Assembly: GCA_028357285.1 (NCBI GenBank)
Contig: JAOMWM010000001.1
Coordinates: 186,001 to 250,000 of the forward strand
Source of the DNA: Schleiferiaceae bacterium
Lineage (GTDB): Bacteria > Bacteroidota > Bacteroidia > Flavobacteriales > Schleiferiaceae
Direction of reading: 5' to 3'
Length of the DNA: 64,000 bases
Shown here: piece after piece, positions 9,331 to 18,831 of the stretch
How the letters are laid out: every line of letters starts with the position of its first letter
Numbering within the stretch: position 1 is the stretch's first letter
Notes under the pieces: generated by a model
What the model was told of the DNA's origin: nothing
Databases searched by the model: none
Seen by the model: the letters and a program-made list of their open reading frames with translations, nothing else
Position numbers and translations under genes: made by a program

Positions 9331-10041
9331 ATGTTTTCCAATGGGTTAAGTTTTTTAACAAGGGCCGTATTCCCTCAAAGATGCCTACAGTGCAACGTCG
9401 TGTTGTCCATCCTAGAGCAAAGCCTGTGCCAATTCTGTTTGTGCAGCGCTCCACGACTAGATTCCATTGCTGCGCAACGCACGATGCTGCTCTCGAGCAC
9501 CTTGCCAACAAGGAAAATCACCTCCTTTCGTGCGGCACTTTATTTCACAGGGCCCGTTCAAATCTATTGCTACGGCCTCAAATATGGGGGGAACTATTCT
9601 TTGGGGGTGGTGCTTGGTAAACACTTCCTTGCACCGCTGATAGTATCCACGCTCGCGGGCCAGCGCCGGCCAGTGGTGGTTGCTGCCATGCCGGTGCACA
9701 TGCTAAGACGTTTGGGGCGCGGCTACAATCAAAGCGAAGCGCTGGCCCGTGGCGCACTGCAAGGTGCTCGAGCGGCTGGAGTTGAAGTATGCTTTGAAGA
9801 GCTTCTCGAGAAGACTGCCCACCGCAAAAGCCAAATTAATTTTGATCCATTTCAACGGTGGAACAATACCAAAGGAGCGCTCAGGACGACCAAAAAAAAG
9901 CGCGTCCCAAAGGACGCGCTTATCTTTATCATAGACGATACTGTTACAACAGGTTCGTCTTTATTGCGAGCAGCAGAGGCGGTACTTCACGACTATCCAA
10001 AGATAGAAGTACACTTACTTGCACTAGCGCAAGAACTTTAG
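9331..10041 (+). CDS. comF: ComF family protein (phosphoribosyltransferase-like)
   Basis: ComF-type protein linked in other bacteria to DNA uptake during natural transformation. The N-terminus carries a zinc-ribbon pattern, CLQCNVV then CQFC (about residues 18-36). The C-terminal half is a type I PRTase fold with the PRPP-binding motif FIIDDTVTTGSS (about residues 203-214) and the ComF-typical motif RGYNQSEALA. Length 236 residues is normal. The ATG at 9331 is the first in frame. It converges on the 1100-residue T9SS gene with their stop codons overlapping by 4 bases. Whether the organism is competent cannot be judged from this window. Confidence 0.9.
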   Translation: MFSNGLSFLTRAVFPQRCLQCNVVLSILEQSLCQFCLCSAPRLDSIAAQRTMLLSSTLPTRKITSFRAALYFTGPVQIYCYGLKYGGNYSLGVVLGKHFLAPLIVSTLAGQRRPVVVAAMPVHMLRRLGRGYNQSEALARGALQGARAAGVEVCFEELLEKTAHRKSQINFDPFQRWNNTKGALRTTKKKRVPKDALIFIIDDTVTTGSSLLRAAEAVLHDYPKIEVHLLALAQEL

Positions 10042-13000
10042 TGACGTACAACCACTGTTTTCTGCAATAAGCCTTTTGGCGTTTCAATCTCGATGACATA
10101 GGTGCCGCTCGCGGCCGCACTTAAATCATACGTTTTTTCAAAACCGCCGGCTTGCGCATCAAACGCGTCCACACTAATCACTTGACCTAAATAGTTCACG
10201 ATACGAACAGCTACTGGAGCGGCCTGATCAAGTGAACCGTTAATAGATATTAAACCCTGGGTTGGATTCGGATATACTACTAACGCGCTCAAATCTGAAT
10301 GCTCTTCGAGGCCAATACCTTGAATGGATACAAAGATTTGCTGGCTCGTAGTATCACAGTCACCATAAAGTTTCAATACCGCAGTATACTGGCCATTGGC
10401 AGAATAGGTATGTGATTGCGAAGTACCCGTACCCGAACCGTTAGTTCCATCGCCAAAGTTGATGAAATAGGACGTGTAGCCCGATGCACCTGCCCAAGTA
10501 AAGGTAATGTCTGCAAATGTCGTACTGATCGAATCAATATTGTAGTTCGGGTTGCCCACATTAATGGCAGAGCAACTATCTGTAGTAAACTGATAATTCA
10601 TGCGCAATGAGGTATCCCCAGCGGCACACACTTCAGCAACATCGAAGTTGTAAGTAGTCACAGGCTGTAAACCAGTCATTGAGGCCATTGCGGAAGTCGA
10701 AGTTCCCATCATGGTGTTCGTAGATCCTAGTGCAGTGTAATGGAATACAAATGATCCTGTTCCGCCTGTCCATGAAATGTCTGCAAAAGTACTTCCCATG
10801 TTTGCTACACCTAAATTGGATGGAGTTGGACATGAAGGAGTTACACAGTTTGACATTACCGTATCAACAGCACCTACATTGAAGTTACCAGAAGAGACAC
10901 TTACATTTTGCGTACCTGAAGCATTTGAAAGTGTATAATAAACCTCTGAAGGGTACGAACCTTGTGCGCCATTGACTACTGCAATTTCAGTTCCAGTACA
11001 AACATCAAAGTCGACGATCAAACTATCTCCCGTGGTAAAAGCGGTACCAAACGTTTGCCCGTAAACACCATTGTAATATAAATCAACGGTAGCACCATTC
11101 CATCCATCGCCATAGGTGTCATACATACTCATTGTATACGAACACAAATCTGTTGAATCACAGCTGTTGGTGCAAAATGGGATAGGTCCTAGTGTATCTG
11201 AGGAGCCATTGCCTCCACAATCCGCGATAAGAATAATATCGTAGCATGTATTCGAGGAAAGACCTGTTACAGTGAAGCTAGAGTTGGTCGTAGAATCCGT
11301 AAATGAAACCATGGACCCTGTAGCTTGAACGAAACCTTGTGGACCCCACTCGTAGATGAACGTCCCTGTATTTCCGTTCGGGTCAAAAGAGAAGTACGCA
11401 TCATTTTTACCGGCTGTGTAAATCAAATCTTTAGGGTTCGGACAAAGGGTATTACAGCTCGCTTGGAAGGTTGCCATTTGCGTACCCAGAGTTGTAGAAG
11501 AGCTATTCGTGTAGGTGGCGATGGTTGCACCTCCACTAACAACATTTAAACCTATTTCACTTGGGTAGCTTCCCGCATCACTTACTTCGATAGTGTAAGA
11601 ACCGCCAGTACAGACACTTATAGTTTCGGTATAACTCGATCCCGTAAGGAATGCTGTTCCTAGCTCAAATTCAACACCGCCTTGTGCATTGATCACCTCA
11701 ACGAGTGCGCCATTCCATCCGTCCCCGTAGGAATCTGTCAATTCAATAGTGAAAGTACACATGTTCGAAGGTGAACAGGTCATGGTTTTGAAGGTTGCAG
11801 GGCCGAATCCAGAAGAAACGGAACTGTCCGCACACATTTGCACCACGTAAACATCATAGGTTGTATTGCTATCTAAGCCCGTTAGCCATGCTGGCGAGCC
11901 ACTTACTGCAACTGAAGTTCCAGTTCCTTGTACAAATCCAGGAGGGCCGTATTCTAAATACGTTTGAATACCATTCGAAGTGTATGAGATTTGCGCGCTG
12001 TCTTGCAGCACTGTACCTACAGAAATAGCAGACGGAGGCAAACAATCCGGTGCGTTAGTAATGCTAATGTCTTCTATGTAGACCGCGCTGTAGGTAGTTG
12101 AATCACTACTCACGATCGCAATGTGATCGTCGGTCATGTTGTAGCCCGTAGAAGCGTCAAAGTATATGGTGAATTGATTCCAGTTTCCGCCGTTAGGCAC
12201 GAAAACGGTATCTATGATGTCCAGAGAATTCAGCGACGACGTGTTGCTCACGGTTCCAATATAAATCGAGTTACCACCCGACCATGATGTGTTTGCGGCA
12301 TAGAATTCCATTTGCTTGGTACCGCTATCTAACCCAATAATAGCTGGACTAACGAGCGCTTCGTAGTCTGTGTCGAAACTGTTGTAGAGGTAGTAATAGT
12401 TGGTTCCACTCCTGGCGCTAACGCTCCATGTTGCGTCGTCAATGTAGCCGTAACCGGCTGCACCAGACTCTTCTAAATAATACCAACACGACGGGGCGTT
12501 GGGATTGCTAAATCCACCTGTAGAATCATTATCAAATCCTTCATATACTGGAGTGCTTAGGGCCGTACAAAGTGTTTTCACCGTGTATGGGCCAACGGTT
12601 AGGCTATATCCATTACCCGCTGCACTACAATTGGTTTCTATGGAAAATTCATATGTGGTGTTTGGTGATAATCCGCTCACAGTTACGAAAGTATCCGTAA
12701 CTGAAACAGACGTAGGAACATTGCTTGACCCAGCAATACCGTAATCTACTGTAAAAAGTGTATCCGCACTTGTCCAGCTTAATGTCGCTGTGGTGTCAGA
12801 TGCGGTTAAGCTCGCAAATACAGGGGCAGGACAGGCCGGCGGTGTGGTAATGGTGGCTGTATAATCATGTACTTCACCATATGTAAAGCTTGAACAACTT
12901 TGAGTTGCTGTGATTGCCGCGGTGTAGTTTGAACGAACACGTAGTCTATAAGAACCTAAGCTTACCGTTGAAGGAATAGTGATTGAACCCGTTGTGCTGC

Positions 13001-13340
13001 TCCATGCGTTCGTAGGACTTGACCAAAGGTGCTCGCCACTATCGTCAAAATCACCATCGTCATTGAAATCAATCCAAACCGCGAAATACTGCGTAGACCA
13101 GTTAGAGGTAAACGAAACGCTCGTAGGCGCTGTCTGTTGAATAAAAACAGTATCTGACGTCTGAACATTGTAGTAGCTCGATGTACATCCAGTTCCTGTG
13201 TCCTGGAACGTACCGATGAATACATCTTCAATATCATCTCCATAGGTACAACCTGTGGTGTATGATGGAGTACAGTAGGTTTGTGCTTGTAAGCCCAATG
13301 CTGCAGTACCCAAAAGGATAGAGAGTAAAAGTTTTTTCAC
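10038..13340 (-). CDS. Large secreted adhesin-like protein with GEVED, Fn3, PKD and T9SS sorting domains
   Basis: 1100-residue secreted, probably cell-surface protein. The signal peptide MKKLLLSILLGTAALGLQA is followed by a GEVED-type domain (YGDDIEDV near residue 34, ending with FTYGEVHDYTA near 155). Then come a fibronectin-III-like repeat (about 170-255), a cleaved-adhesin/MAM-like beta-sandwich (YEGFDNDSTGGFSNP, about 265-430), another Fn3, two copies of a DSYGDGWNGA-type repeat (about 530 and 740), a further Fn3 and a PKD-like domain (about 960-1010, FGDGTNGSGTG). The last 80 residues are a type A sorting domain (VVYPNPTQGLISING to the C-terminus) that directs export by the type IX system. 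No catalytic residues are recognisable; adhesion is an inference from the domain make-up. Confidence 0.85.
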   Translation of the reverse strand: MKKLLLSILLGTAALGLQAQTYCTPSYTTGCTYGDDIEDVFIGTFQDTGTGCTSSYYNVQTSDTVFIQQTAPTSVSFTSNWSTQYFAVWIDFNDDGDFDDSGEHLWSSPTNAWSSTTGSITIPSTVSLGSYRLRVRSNYTAAITATQSCSSFTYGEVHDYTATITTPPACPAPVFASLTASDTTATLSWTSADTLFTVDYGIAGSSNVPTSVSVTDTFVTVSGLSPNTTYEFSIETNCSAAGNGYSLTVGPYTVKTLCTALSTPVYEGFDNDSTGGFSNPNAPSCWYYLEESGAAGYGYIDDATWSVSARSGTNYYYLYNSFDTDYEALVSPAIIGLDSGTKQMEFYAANTSWSGGNSIYIGTVSNTSSLNSLDIIDTVFVPNGGNWNQFTIYFDASTGYNMTDDHIAIVSSDSTTYSAVYIEDISITNAPDCLPPSAISVGTVLQDSAQISYTSNGIQTYLEYGPPGFVQGTGTSVAVSGSPAWLTGLDSNTTYDVYVVQMCADSSVSSGFGPATFKTMTCSPSNMCTFTIELTDSYGDGWNGALVEVINAQGGVEFELGTAFLTGSSYTETISVCTGGSYTIEVSDAGSYPSEIGLNVVSGGATIATYTNSSSTTLGTQMATFQASCNTLCPNPKDLIYTAGKNDAYFSFDPNGNTGTFIYEWGPQGFVQATGSMVSFTDSTTNSSFTVTGLSSNTCYDIILIADCGGNGSSDTLGPIPFCTNSCDSTDLCSYTMSMYDTYGDGWNGATVDLYYNGVYGQTFGTAFTTGDSLIVDFDVCTGTEIAVVNGAQGSYPSEVYYTLSNASGTQNVSVSSGNFNVGAVDTVMSNCVTPSCPTPSNLGVANMGSTFADISWTGGTGSFVFHYTALGSTNTMMGTSTSAMASMTGLQPVTTYNFDVAEVCAAGDTSLRMNYQFTTDSCSAINVGNPNYNIDSISTTFADITFTWAGASGYTSYFINFGDGTNGSGTGTSQSHTYSANGQYTAVLKLYGDCDTTSQQIFVSIQGIGLEEHSDLSALVVYPNPTQGLISINGSLDQAAPVAVRIVNYLGQVISVDAFDAQAGGFEKTYDLSAAASGTYVIEIETPKGLLQKTVVVRH

Positions 13341-13493
13341 AACTGTGACGTTTAAATTAACAGGTGAAATTTAGTCAATTTCTATTTGTACCCCACCATC
13401 TACGGGGTGTAAAAGTGGAATGTTGAGAATAACTGATTCAAAGCAACGTTTTGATGAGGGTAGTTTGGCTGGAATTGGCCAATTTTGTTTTCT

Positions 13494-14576
13494 ATGAGAC
13501 CATTGATCTATTTTCTGGCCGTATTCGCACTGCTCACGGGATGTGCTGTGCAGAGTAAGCCGCAAGGTGGACCTCGCGACGAAACGCCGCCCAACATAGT
13601 TTCGCAATCGCCTGAAATGGGCGCATTACAGTTCAACGGTTCTGAAGCCACAGTCGTTTTTGACGAATACATTCAAGCCCGTGACCTTCGCAATACCATG
13701 GTTGCAACTCCACCTTTGGAGGGGCTTGAAGCGGAAATTAAAGGTAAACGGCTCTTCATCCGATGGGAGGAACAAGAATTGCGTACGCAGACGACGTATC
13801 GCATCACCTTTGGAGATGCCATTGGGGATTTAAATGAAAACAATACATACTCCAATTTAGAATTGGTTTGGAGTACCGGGGATTATGTGGACAGTTTACA
13901 ACTCAACCTCAGCATTACTCCTCAGTCTAAAGTACCCTATGAATCGCTCAAGGTTTGGCTTGTCGATTCGCATACAGATAGCGTTACTTCGCCATTATTT
14001 AGCTTAATTCCGACAAAAGAAGGCCTCGTTTCATTTAACTATATGCCATTGGATTCATTTGATGTACTGGTCTTTGAAGATTTCAATTTTGATGGAAAAT
14101 GGAGTGCTGAAAACGAGCCGTTCGGATTTCGTAAAAATCTTTACTCACGCGTTGATACGACTGTATTTGACCTGCCCTACTATAACTCTGTTTTCGAGAC
14201 TCCCGCACTGGATACTACTCATTTTACGGACTCGATAGTTAACGTAATCGATACAGCAAAACCAGAAAACTTAGGTCAATTAACGCTTATCGTACCGTCC
14301 ACCGATACGACTGTTTTGGGTTGGCTCACTCACGAAAGCGGCTATGTTCAATCGTTTACTTTTGCCCCCAACCGCGGCATCTCTGATACCACCTTTATCG
14401 ACCTAGGAAGTCAATTGCCTGGAAAATACACCTTCAGCGGTTTTTCTGACGTTAATAGCGATTCCGTTTGGACGCCTGCGTCATGGTACGGTGCTAAAAT
14501 TGCAGAGCCCATTCTTAAGGAACAATCCTTCGAACTCAAGGCCAATTGGGACCTCGAACAACCCCTGTCGTTATGA
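13494..14576 (+). CDS. Ig-like domain lipoprotein
   Basis: About 360-residue lipoprotein of the Bacteroidota 'Ig-like domain-containing' (Big_5/SbsA-like) family. I choose the ATG at 13494 (MRPLIYFLAVFALLTGC), which gives a compact signal peptide with lipobox LLTGC; a TTG at 13485 is also in frame. After the Cys come the hallmark features of the family: PQGGPRDETPPNIV, then an Ig-like domain with VVFDEYIQ and TYRITFGDAI (about residues 45-130). Family members are often near 500 residues, so this one is rather short. Its stop overlaps the ATG of the next gene (ATGA), indicating coupling. The function is unknown; an envelope role is likely. Confidence 0.75.
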   Translation: MRPLIYFLAVFALLTGCAVQSKPQGGPRDETPPNIVSQSPEMGALQFNGSEATVVFDEYIQARDLRNTMVATPPLEGLEAEIKGKRLFIRWEEQELRTQTTYRITFGDAIGDLNENNTYSNLELVWSTGDYVDSLQLNLSITPQSKVPYESLKVWLVDSHTDSVTSPLFSLIPTKEGLVSFNYMPLDSFDVLVFEDFNFDGKWSAENEPFGFRKNLYSRVDTTVFDLPYYNSVFETPALDTTHFTDSIVNVIDTAKPENLGQLTLIVPSTDTTVLGWLTHESGYVQSFTFAPNRGISDTTFIDLGSQLPGKYTFSGFSDVNSDSVWTPASWYGAKIAEPILKEQSFELKANWDLEQPLSL

Positions 14577-15832
14577 TGATTCGTTTGCCTAAGCTCTTGA
14601 TGGTTTTCGCCTGCTGTTTTTGGGTAATTTCTGCGCAGTCGCAATCCTACATTTCGAGACTTTGGAACACGAAAAAATACGAGGCCATTACCGAATATTC
14701 TGCCAAAGGAGCGACGCTCAGTGGACAGGATAATGCATTCGTAGGAAGGGCATTTATGGCTTTAGACCCGCCTCAACCGATGCGCGCATTATCCCATTAT
14801 GATCTTGCTATTGCCAAGCGTTGGCAGCGAGAAGATCTGTACTTCTTTCGATCAGAGGCGAATTATGCCGTTAAAAAATACGATGCAGCGCTGGCGGATC
14901 TCGAAGTGTGCCTTCAGATGCGTCCTAACTATCAAAAGTATTTATTGTCTAAAGCAGGGATAGCCTACGAAAAGGGCGATAAAGAATTGGCCTATAAGAC
15001 CTATTACACGCTTAGTGAGCTCTATGACAAACAGACCCCTTATTTCATGCTCGTAGTCATTAATATCGAGCGGGAAAAATACATCAAAGCGCAAGAACAG
15101 ATTGAAGACAACCTGCTTCGATTTGAGCGCGGTAAGGAATTTTGGACATTCACTTCAGAACAAGAGGTGGAACTAGAATGGCGCATTTTTAAAGATTACC
15201 CAAAAGCGTTGAAAGCTCAGGATGCATTGCTCTCCTTCAAGCCCGACCACGCACCCTACCTCATCAATAGACTATTGCTGCTCAGGGTCACCCAAAACGA
15301 TACACTTGCAGCAATCGCGGAAACCGATTTTCAGAAGCGCTACAACACCAACGCCATTCCATTAGAATACTACAAAAAAGGCTCTTTCAAGGTAAACGAG
15401 CGCATCTCAGTAAACGGTGTGATTGAGGATTTTAGGTATTTCCGACCAAGGCTTTTCGAGGGAAAAAAATACAGCCGATTCTATGTTAGTGATAACGGCA
15501 GAGTGGTAGGTGAGCATTGGGCCAGTCTTCAAACATCACCCGCGGACAGCACACAAAAACTTTGGCAATTCTACAATGGCGTAGCAACCCGTTATACCCG
15601 GGCTTCGGATACTTCGTATGTGGGTTTTTCCAGCCTTTTCGAGCTTCAGGACAGTGCATTTACCTTTCAACCCTCAGGAGAAATCCGCATAGGTATGGAT
15701 ACCTTAGAGCAGCAACTCTTAATGGATTCACTACCCCAAGTGCCGCTTCCTAAAGATACCGTGCCCAGCGGAGGGGACATACCGCTATTTCCAGCGCGTC
15801 AGGATTCTAGCGGGGTTCGAGAAGCGCTTTAA
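14573..15832 (+). CDS. Exported TPR-like protein of unknown function
   Basis: About 419 residues. The start ATG at 14573 overlaps the preceding stop as ATGA and yields the signal peptide MMIRLPKLLMVFACCFWVISAQS, whereas the longer frame from 14546 does not improve it. The middle (about residues 50-260) consists of alternating helices with TPR-like features (PMRALSHYDLAI, YDAALADLEVCLQMRP, KEKGDKELAYKTYY-like pattern), while the last 120 residues look beta-rich (RFYVSDNGRVVGEHW). I do not recognise a named family. Co-translated with the Ig-like lipoprotein, so both probably act in the envelope. It overlaps the convergent SCO gene by 26 bases. Confidence 0.7.
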   Translation: MMIRLPKLLMVFACCFWVISAQSQSYISRLWNTKKYEAITEYSAKGATLSGQDNAFVGRAFMALDPPQPMRALSHYDLAIAKRWQREDLYFFRSEANYAVKKYDAALADLEVCLQMRPNYQKYLLSKAGIAYEKGDKELAYKTYYTLSELYDKQTPYFMLVVINIEREKYIKAQEQIEDNLLRFERGKEFWTFTSEQEVELEWRIFKDYPKALKAQDALLSFKPDHAPYLINRLLLLRVTQNDTLAAIAETDFQKRYNTNAIPLEYYKKGSFKVNERISVNGVIEDFRYFRPRLFEGKKYSRFYVSDNGRVVGEHWASLQTSPADSTQKLWQFYNGVATRYTRASDTSYVGFSSLFELQDSAFTFQPSGEIRIGMDTLEQQLLMDSLPQVPLPKDTVPSGGDIPLFPARQDSSGVREAL

Positions 15833-16478
15833 TGTCTTCAATGATTCGTTCCGCTTCGTTGGTACCGTCGTAAAAGCCACGGATGCGTTTTTTTTCATCC
15901 ACCAGAATGACGTTTTCAGTATGTATGAAATCGTGTTCATCGAAACTGGTTCCTGGCTCCATAACCGCAAAATACTCGCGGCGCGCCATACGGTACAGTT
16001 CTTCCTTTTCACCGGTCAATAAATGCCATTTTCCTTTGATGGCACCCACGCGATCGCTGTATGCGCGCATGACTTCAACGGTATCAATTTCCGGCATGAC
16101 CGTGTGGCTCACGAGGTTCACTCGCGGCTCTTCTTTAAAAACTTCCTGTACTTGCTGAAATGTTTTTCCCATATCAATACAGATGGTGGGGCAAGTAGTA
16201 AAGAAAAAATCGGCAACATAAATTTTGCCTTGAAGCAACGAGGAGTCTACGGGATTACCCCATTGATCGACCAATTCAAAGTCGCCGATGCGGTGGCCGC
16301 GTCCTTTACGCTCCAAATCATCGTCCACCACAGCTGGATTCAAGTCCGACGGATTGTAGATCGGCAAGACCCTTTTGGGCTGTAAAACCACATAGGAAGC
16401 AATGGAACCTCCAACAAATACTACAAAGAGAACGGCGATTTTTAACCATTCTGACGGGCTGAGCTTTATCTTTATCAT
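15807..16478 (-). CDS. SCO1/SenC family copper-binding thioredoxin-like protein
   Basis: Membrane-anchored periplasmic thioredoxin-fold protein that helps deliver copper to the CuA centre of cytochrome c oxidase. An N-terminal anchor (WLKIAVLFVVFVGGSIASYVV) is followed by the metal-binding motif FFFTTCPTIC, with both cysteines present, and the distal conserved His in DFIHTENVILVD. The 223-residue length is typical. The frame opens at a TTG (16487), but this codon lies in a -7 promoter element, so I use the ATG at 16478. Divergent from a c-type cytochrome gene 23 bases away, which fits a respiratory role. Confidence 0.9.
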   Translation of the reverse strand: MIKIKLSPSEWLKIAVLFVVFVGGSIASYVVLQPKRVLPIYNPSDLNPAVVDDDLERKGRGHRIGDFELVDQWGNPVDSSLLQGKIYVADFFFTTCPTICIDMGKTFQQVQEVFKEEPRVNLVSHTVMPEIDTVEVMRAYSDRVGAIKGKWHLLTGEKEELYRMARREYFAVMEPGTSFDEHDFIHTENVILVDEKKRIRGFYDGTNEAERIIEDIKALLEPR

Positions 16479-16484
16479 AGAATT

Positions 16485-16492
16485 CAAAAGTA
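16485..16492 (-). promoter_or_regulatory. Putative -7 element for the SCO gene
   Basis: TACTTTTG on the minus strand matches TAnnTTTG. It ends 7 bases before the ATG at 16478, implying a very short 5' leader. No clear -33 element was found. Confidence 0.4.
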
Positions 16493-16501
16493 CATCACGG
16501 C

Positions 16502-16906
16502 ATGAAGCTTTTCCACACCTTTAGTCACGCTATTTTGGCGCTTTTCATTGCAGGTATAACCACAGCATGCGGTGGTGGTTCAGAACCGTATACGCCGGAA
16601 GCCCCAGTATTGAAGATTCCTTCAAAAAAAGGGCAAACAGCGGGGACCGAAATTCCATCAGATATGAAAAGTCTTTTGGCGAAAAATACGTGTTTAGGAT
16701 GTCATAAAATGGACTCAAAATTAGTGGGACCCTCTTTCTTAGCCATCGCGCAACGCGGATACACTGAAAAAGAGCTGGTGCAGTTGATTAAAGAACCGGT
16801 ACCGGAAAATTGGTCCGATTACCCTCCAATGGCCCCGATGGCATGGGTCGAAAAGGAACAACTCGAAGCAATGGCTGCGTGGATCACTTCATTACCACAA
16901 GAATAA
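16502..16906 (+). CDS. Monohaem c-type cytochrome lipoprotein
   Basis: 134-residue periplasmic electron carrier. The signal peptide ends in a lipobox-like ITTAC followed by a short GGGSEPY linker. The haem-binding motif NTCLGCHKMD (about residues 64-73) is the start of a class I cytochrome c domain of about 75 residues. A likely axial methionine is in the segment PPMAPM, and the family's C-terminal helix ends AAWITSLPQ. Divergent partner of the SCO gene, consistent with a terminal-oxidase-related function. The ABC-F gene begins 10 bases downstream, so the two may share a transcript. Confidence 0.88.
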   Translation: MKLFHTFSHAILALFIAGITTACGGGSEPYTPEAPVLKIPSKKGQTAGTEIPSDMKSLLAKNTCLGCHKMDSKLVGPSFLAIAQRGYTEKELVQLIKEPVPENWSDYPPMAPMAWVEKEQLEAMAAWITSLPQE

Positions 16907-16916
16907 TTATTACCCC

Positions 16917-18791
16917 TTGGATATAAAAAACCTGCTTTCCGTTCATAAGATCAGTAAGTCTTATGGCATCAAAACTTTATATAAAGACATCACCTTCGGC
17001 ATTCATGAAGGTGAAAAAGTTGCTATCGTCGCTAAAAATGGCGCGGGAAAAACAACGCTCATGCGAACGTTGATGGATCCAGCCACAGCGGATACGGGCG
17101 AAGTGGTCTTTCGCAACGGGGTAAAGCTGCGCTACCTGGAACAGCAGCCCAACTTTGAAAAAGGGCTTACAGTGCGCCAAGTGCTGTACAACAGTGAGCA
17201 CGCCGGTCTCGAGGCATTACGTCAATACGAAAAAGTCATTGAATCGGGCGGAGACGGCGATGCCATGCAACGGGCACTGGACCAGGTGGAAGCGACTGAC
17301 GGGTGGAATGTAGAAGGCCGGATTCAAGAAATGCACGGAAAGATGAATCTACCCGATATGGATCGGGTGATTGATTCCTTTTCTGGAGGGGAGGTGAAAC
17401 GACTTGCGTTGGCCCAATTATTTATTGAAGAGCCCGATCTCATCTTGATGGACGAGCCCACCAACCATTTAGATCTCGACATCATCGAATGGCTCGAAGA
17501 ATACCTCATTCAGTACCGGGGGGCATTACTAATGATTACGCACGACCGGTATTTTTTGGAACGCGTTTGTGGCACCATTTTCGAACTGGAGAACAAGCAG
17601 TTTTATAAATACGAAGGGAACTACAGCTACTACCTCGAGCAGAAAGAGGTGCGCGAGGCGAATGAAGCGGCAAATTTGCACAAAGCGAAGCAGTTGTTTA
17701 AAAAGGAATTGGACTGGATGCGTAAAACGCCGAGCGCGCGAACGGGAAAGTCGAAAGACCGTATTGACCGATTCAAAGACATCAAAAAGGTGGCAAAACA
17801 GCGTATTGATGATAGCGAAGTTTCGTTGGAAATCAACAGCCAGCGTCTTGGTGGAAAGATTTTGGAGCTGCATAAATTGGGCAAAAGCTACCCGAATCGT
17901 CTGCTGCTAGAAAACTTTAGTTACGTCTTTAAAAAAGGAGAGCGTGCAGGGATTGTAGGGCCTAACGGATGTGGAAAATCTACCCTGCTAAAGATGATCA
18001 TGGGACTTGAAACGCCCGATAAAGGGAAAATCATTACCGGAGAAACCGTAGTTTTTGGCCACTATACCCAAGACGGCATTATAGATAAAGGTGACCTGAA
18101 GGTGATTGAAGTCGTTCAAGAGATTGGCGAGTACATCACTTTGAAAAAGGGTCAGAAACTCACCGCATCGCAGCTTTGTGAGCGCTTTCTCTTTGACGGA
18201 CACCAGCAATACAGCTATGTTAGTACACTTAGTGGTGGGGAAAAGAGAAGGCTGTTTCTGTTGACCATTTTAATGAAGAATCCCAACTTCCTCATTCTAG
18301 ATGAGCCGACCAATGATCTAGATATTCTCACACTTCAAGCCTTAGAGGAATTTTTGGATGACTTCCCGGGCTGCTTGCTTGTCGTGAGTCACGACCGATA
18401 CTTCTTAGACAAATTATGTGATCACCTCTTCGTGTTCGAGGGCGGCGGTCGAATCAAAGATTTCAACGGCCATTATTACGAATGGAGAGAAGAGCAGAAA
18501 CGTATCGATACTATACGTGTTGCGCAAGAGAAAGCAGCGGTAACGGCACTTGAAGAAGTGCCAAAAGAAAAGGTGAAGCTGAGCTTCAAAGAACGTTTGG
18601 AATGGGAATCTTTGCCCGAAGAGATTGCGGCGCTAGAAGCAAAACGCGATGCGTTGAATGCGATATTTGAAGGTACAGACCAAGACCCTGAAGAGGTGGC
18701 ACGAGCAGCAACAGAAGTTAAAGCGGTGCTAGCAGCATTGGATGAGAAAGAAATGCGCTGGTTGGAGTTGGCGGAATTTGCCGACGAATAA
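16917..18791 (+). CDS. ABC-F family ATPase (Uup-like)
   Basis: Soluble ABC protein with two nucleotide-binding domains and no membrane part; ABC-F proteins act on the ribosome or, for Uup, in DNA transactions. First NBD: Walker A AKNGAGKTT (about residue 40), signature FSGGEVKRL and Walker B LILMDEPTNHLDLD. An ABC-F linker rich in K/R (residues 245-300) follows. Second NBD: GPNGCGKST, LSGGEKRRL, LILDEPTNDLDI. A C-terminal coiled-coil (about 540-624) of the Uup type closes the protein. The start is a TTG at 16917, 10 bases after the cytochrome stop; the next in-frame ATG is too far inside the first NBD. Length 624 is normal for this subgroup. Confidence 0.92.
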   Translation: MDIKNLLSVHKISKSYGIKTLYKDITFGIHEGEKVAIVAKNGAGKTTLMRTLMDPATADTGEVVFRNGVKLRYLEQQPNFEKGLTVRQVLYNSEHAGLEALRQYEKVIESGGDGDAMQRALDQVEATDGWNVEGRIQEMHGKMNLPDMDRVIDSFSGGEVKRLALAQLFIEEPDLILMDEPTNHLDLDIIEWLEEYLIQYRGALLMITHDRYFLERVCGTIFELENKQFYKYEGNYSYYLEQKEVREANEAANLHKAKQLFKKELDWMRKTPSARTGKSKDRIDRFKDIKKVAKQRIDDSEVSLEINSQRLGGKILELHKLGKSYPNRLLLENFSYVFKKGERAGIVGPNGCGKSTLLKMIMGLETPDKGKIITGETVVFGHYTQDGIIDKGDLKVIEVVQEIGEYITLKKGQKLTASQLCERFLFDGHQQYSYVSTLSGGEKRRLFLLTILMKNPNFLILDEPTNDLDILTLQALEEFLDDFPGCLLVVSHDRYFLDKLCDHLFVFEGGGRIKDFNGHYYEWREEQKRIDTIRVAQEKAAVTALEEVPKEKVKLSFKERLEWESLPEEIAALEAKRDALNAIFEGTDQDPEEVARAATEVKAVLAALDEKEMRWLELAEFADE

Positions 18792-18831
18792 CTAACTTTA
18801 GAACCGTTCCTAACCCACTAATTTCACACCA

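Noticed and set aside
10040-13300. Plus-strand frames of 60-80 codons inside the T9SS protein gene
   Set aside because: They are antisense to a clear 1100-codon gene with recognisable domains and lack signal or domain features.
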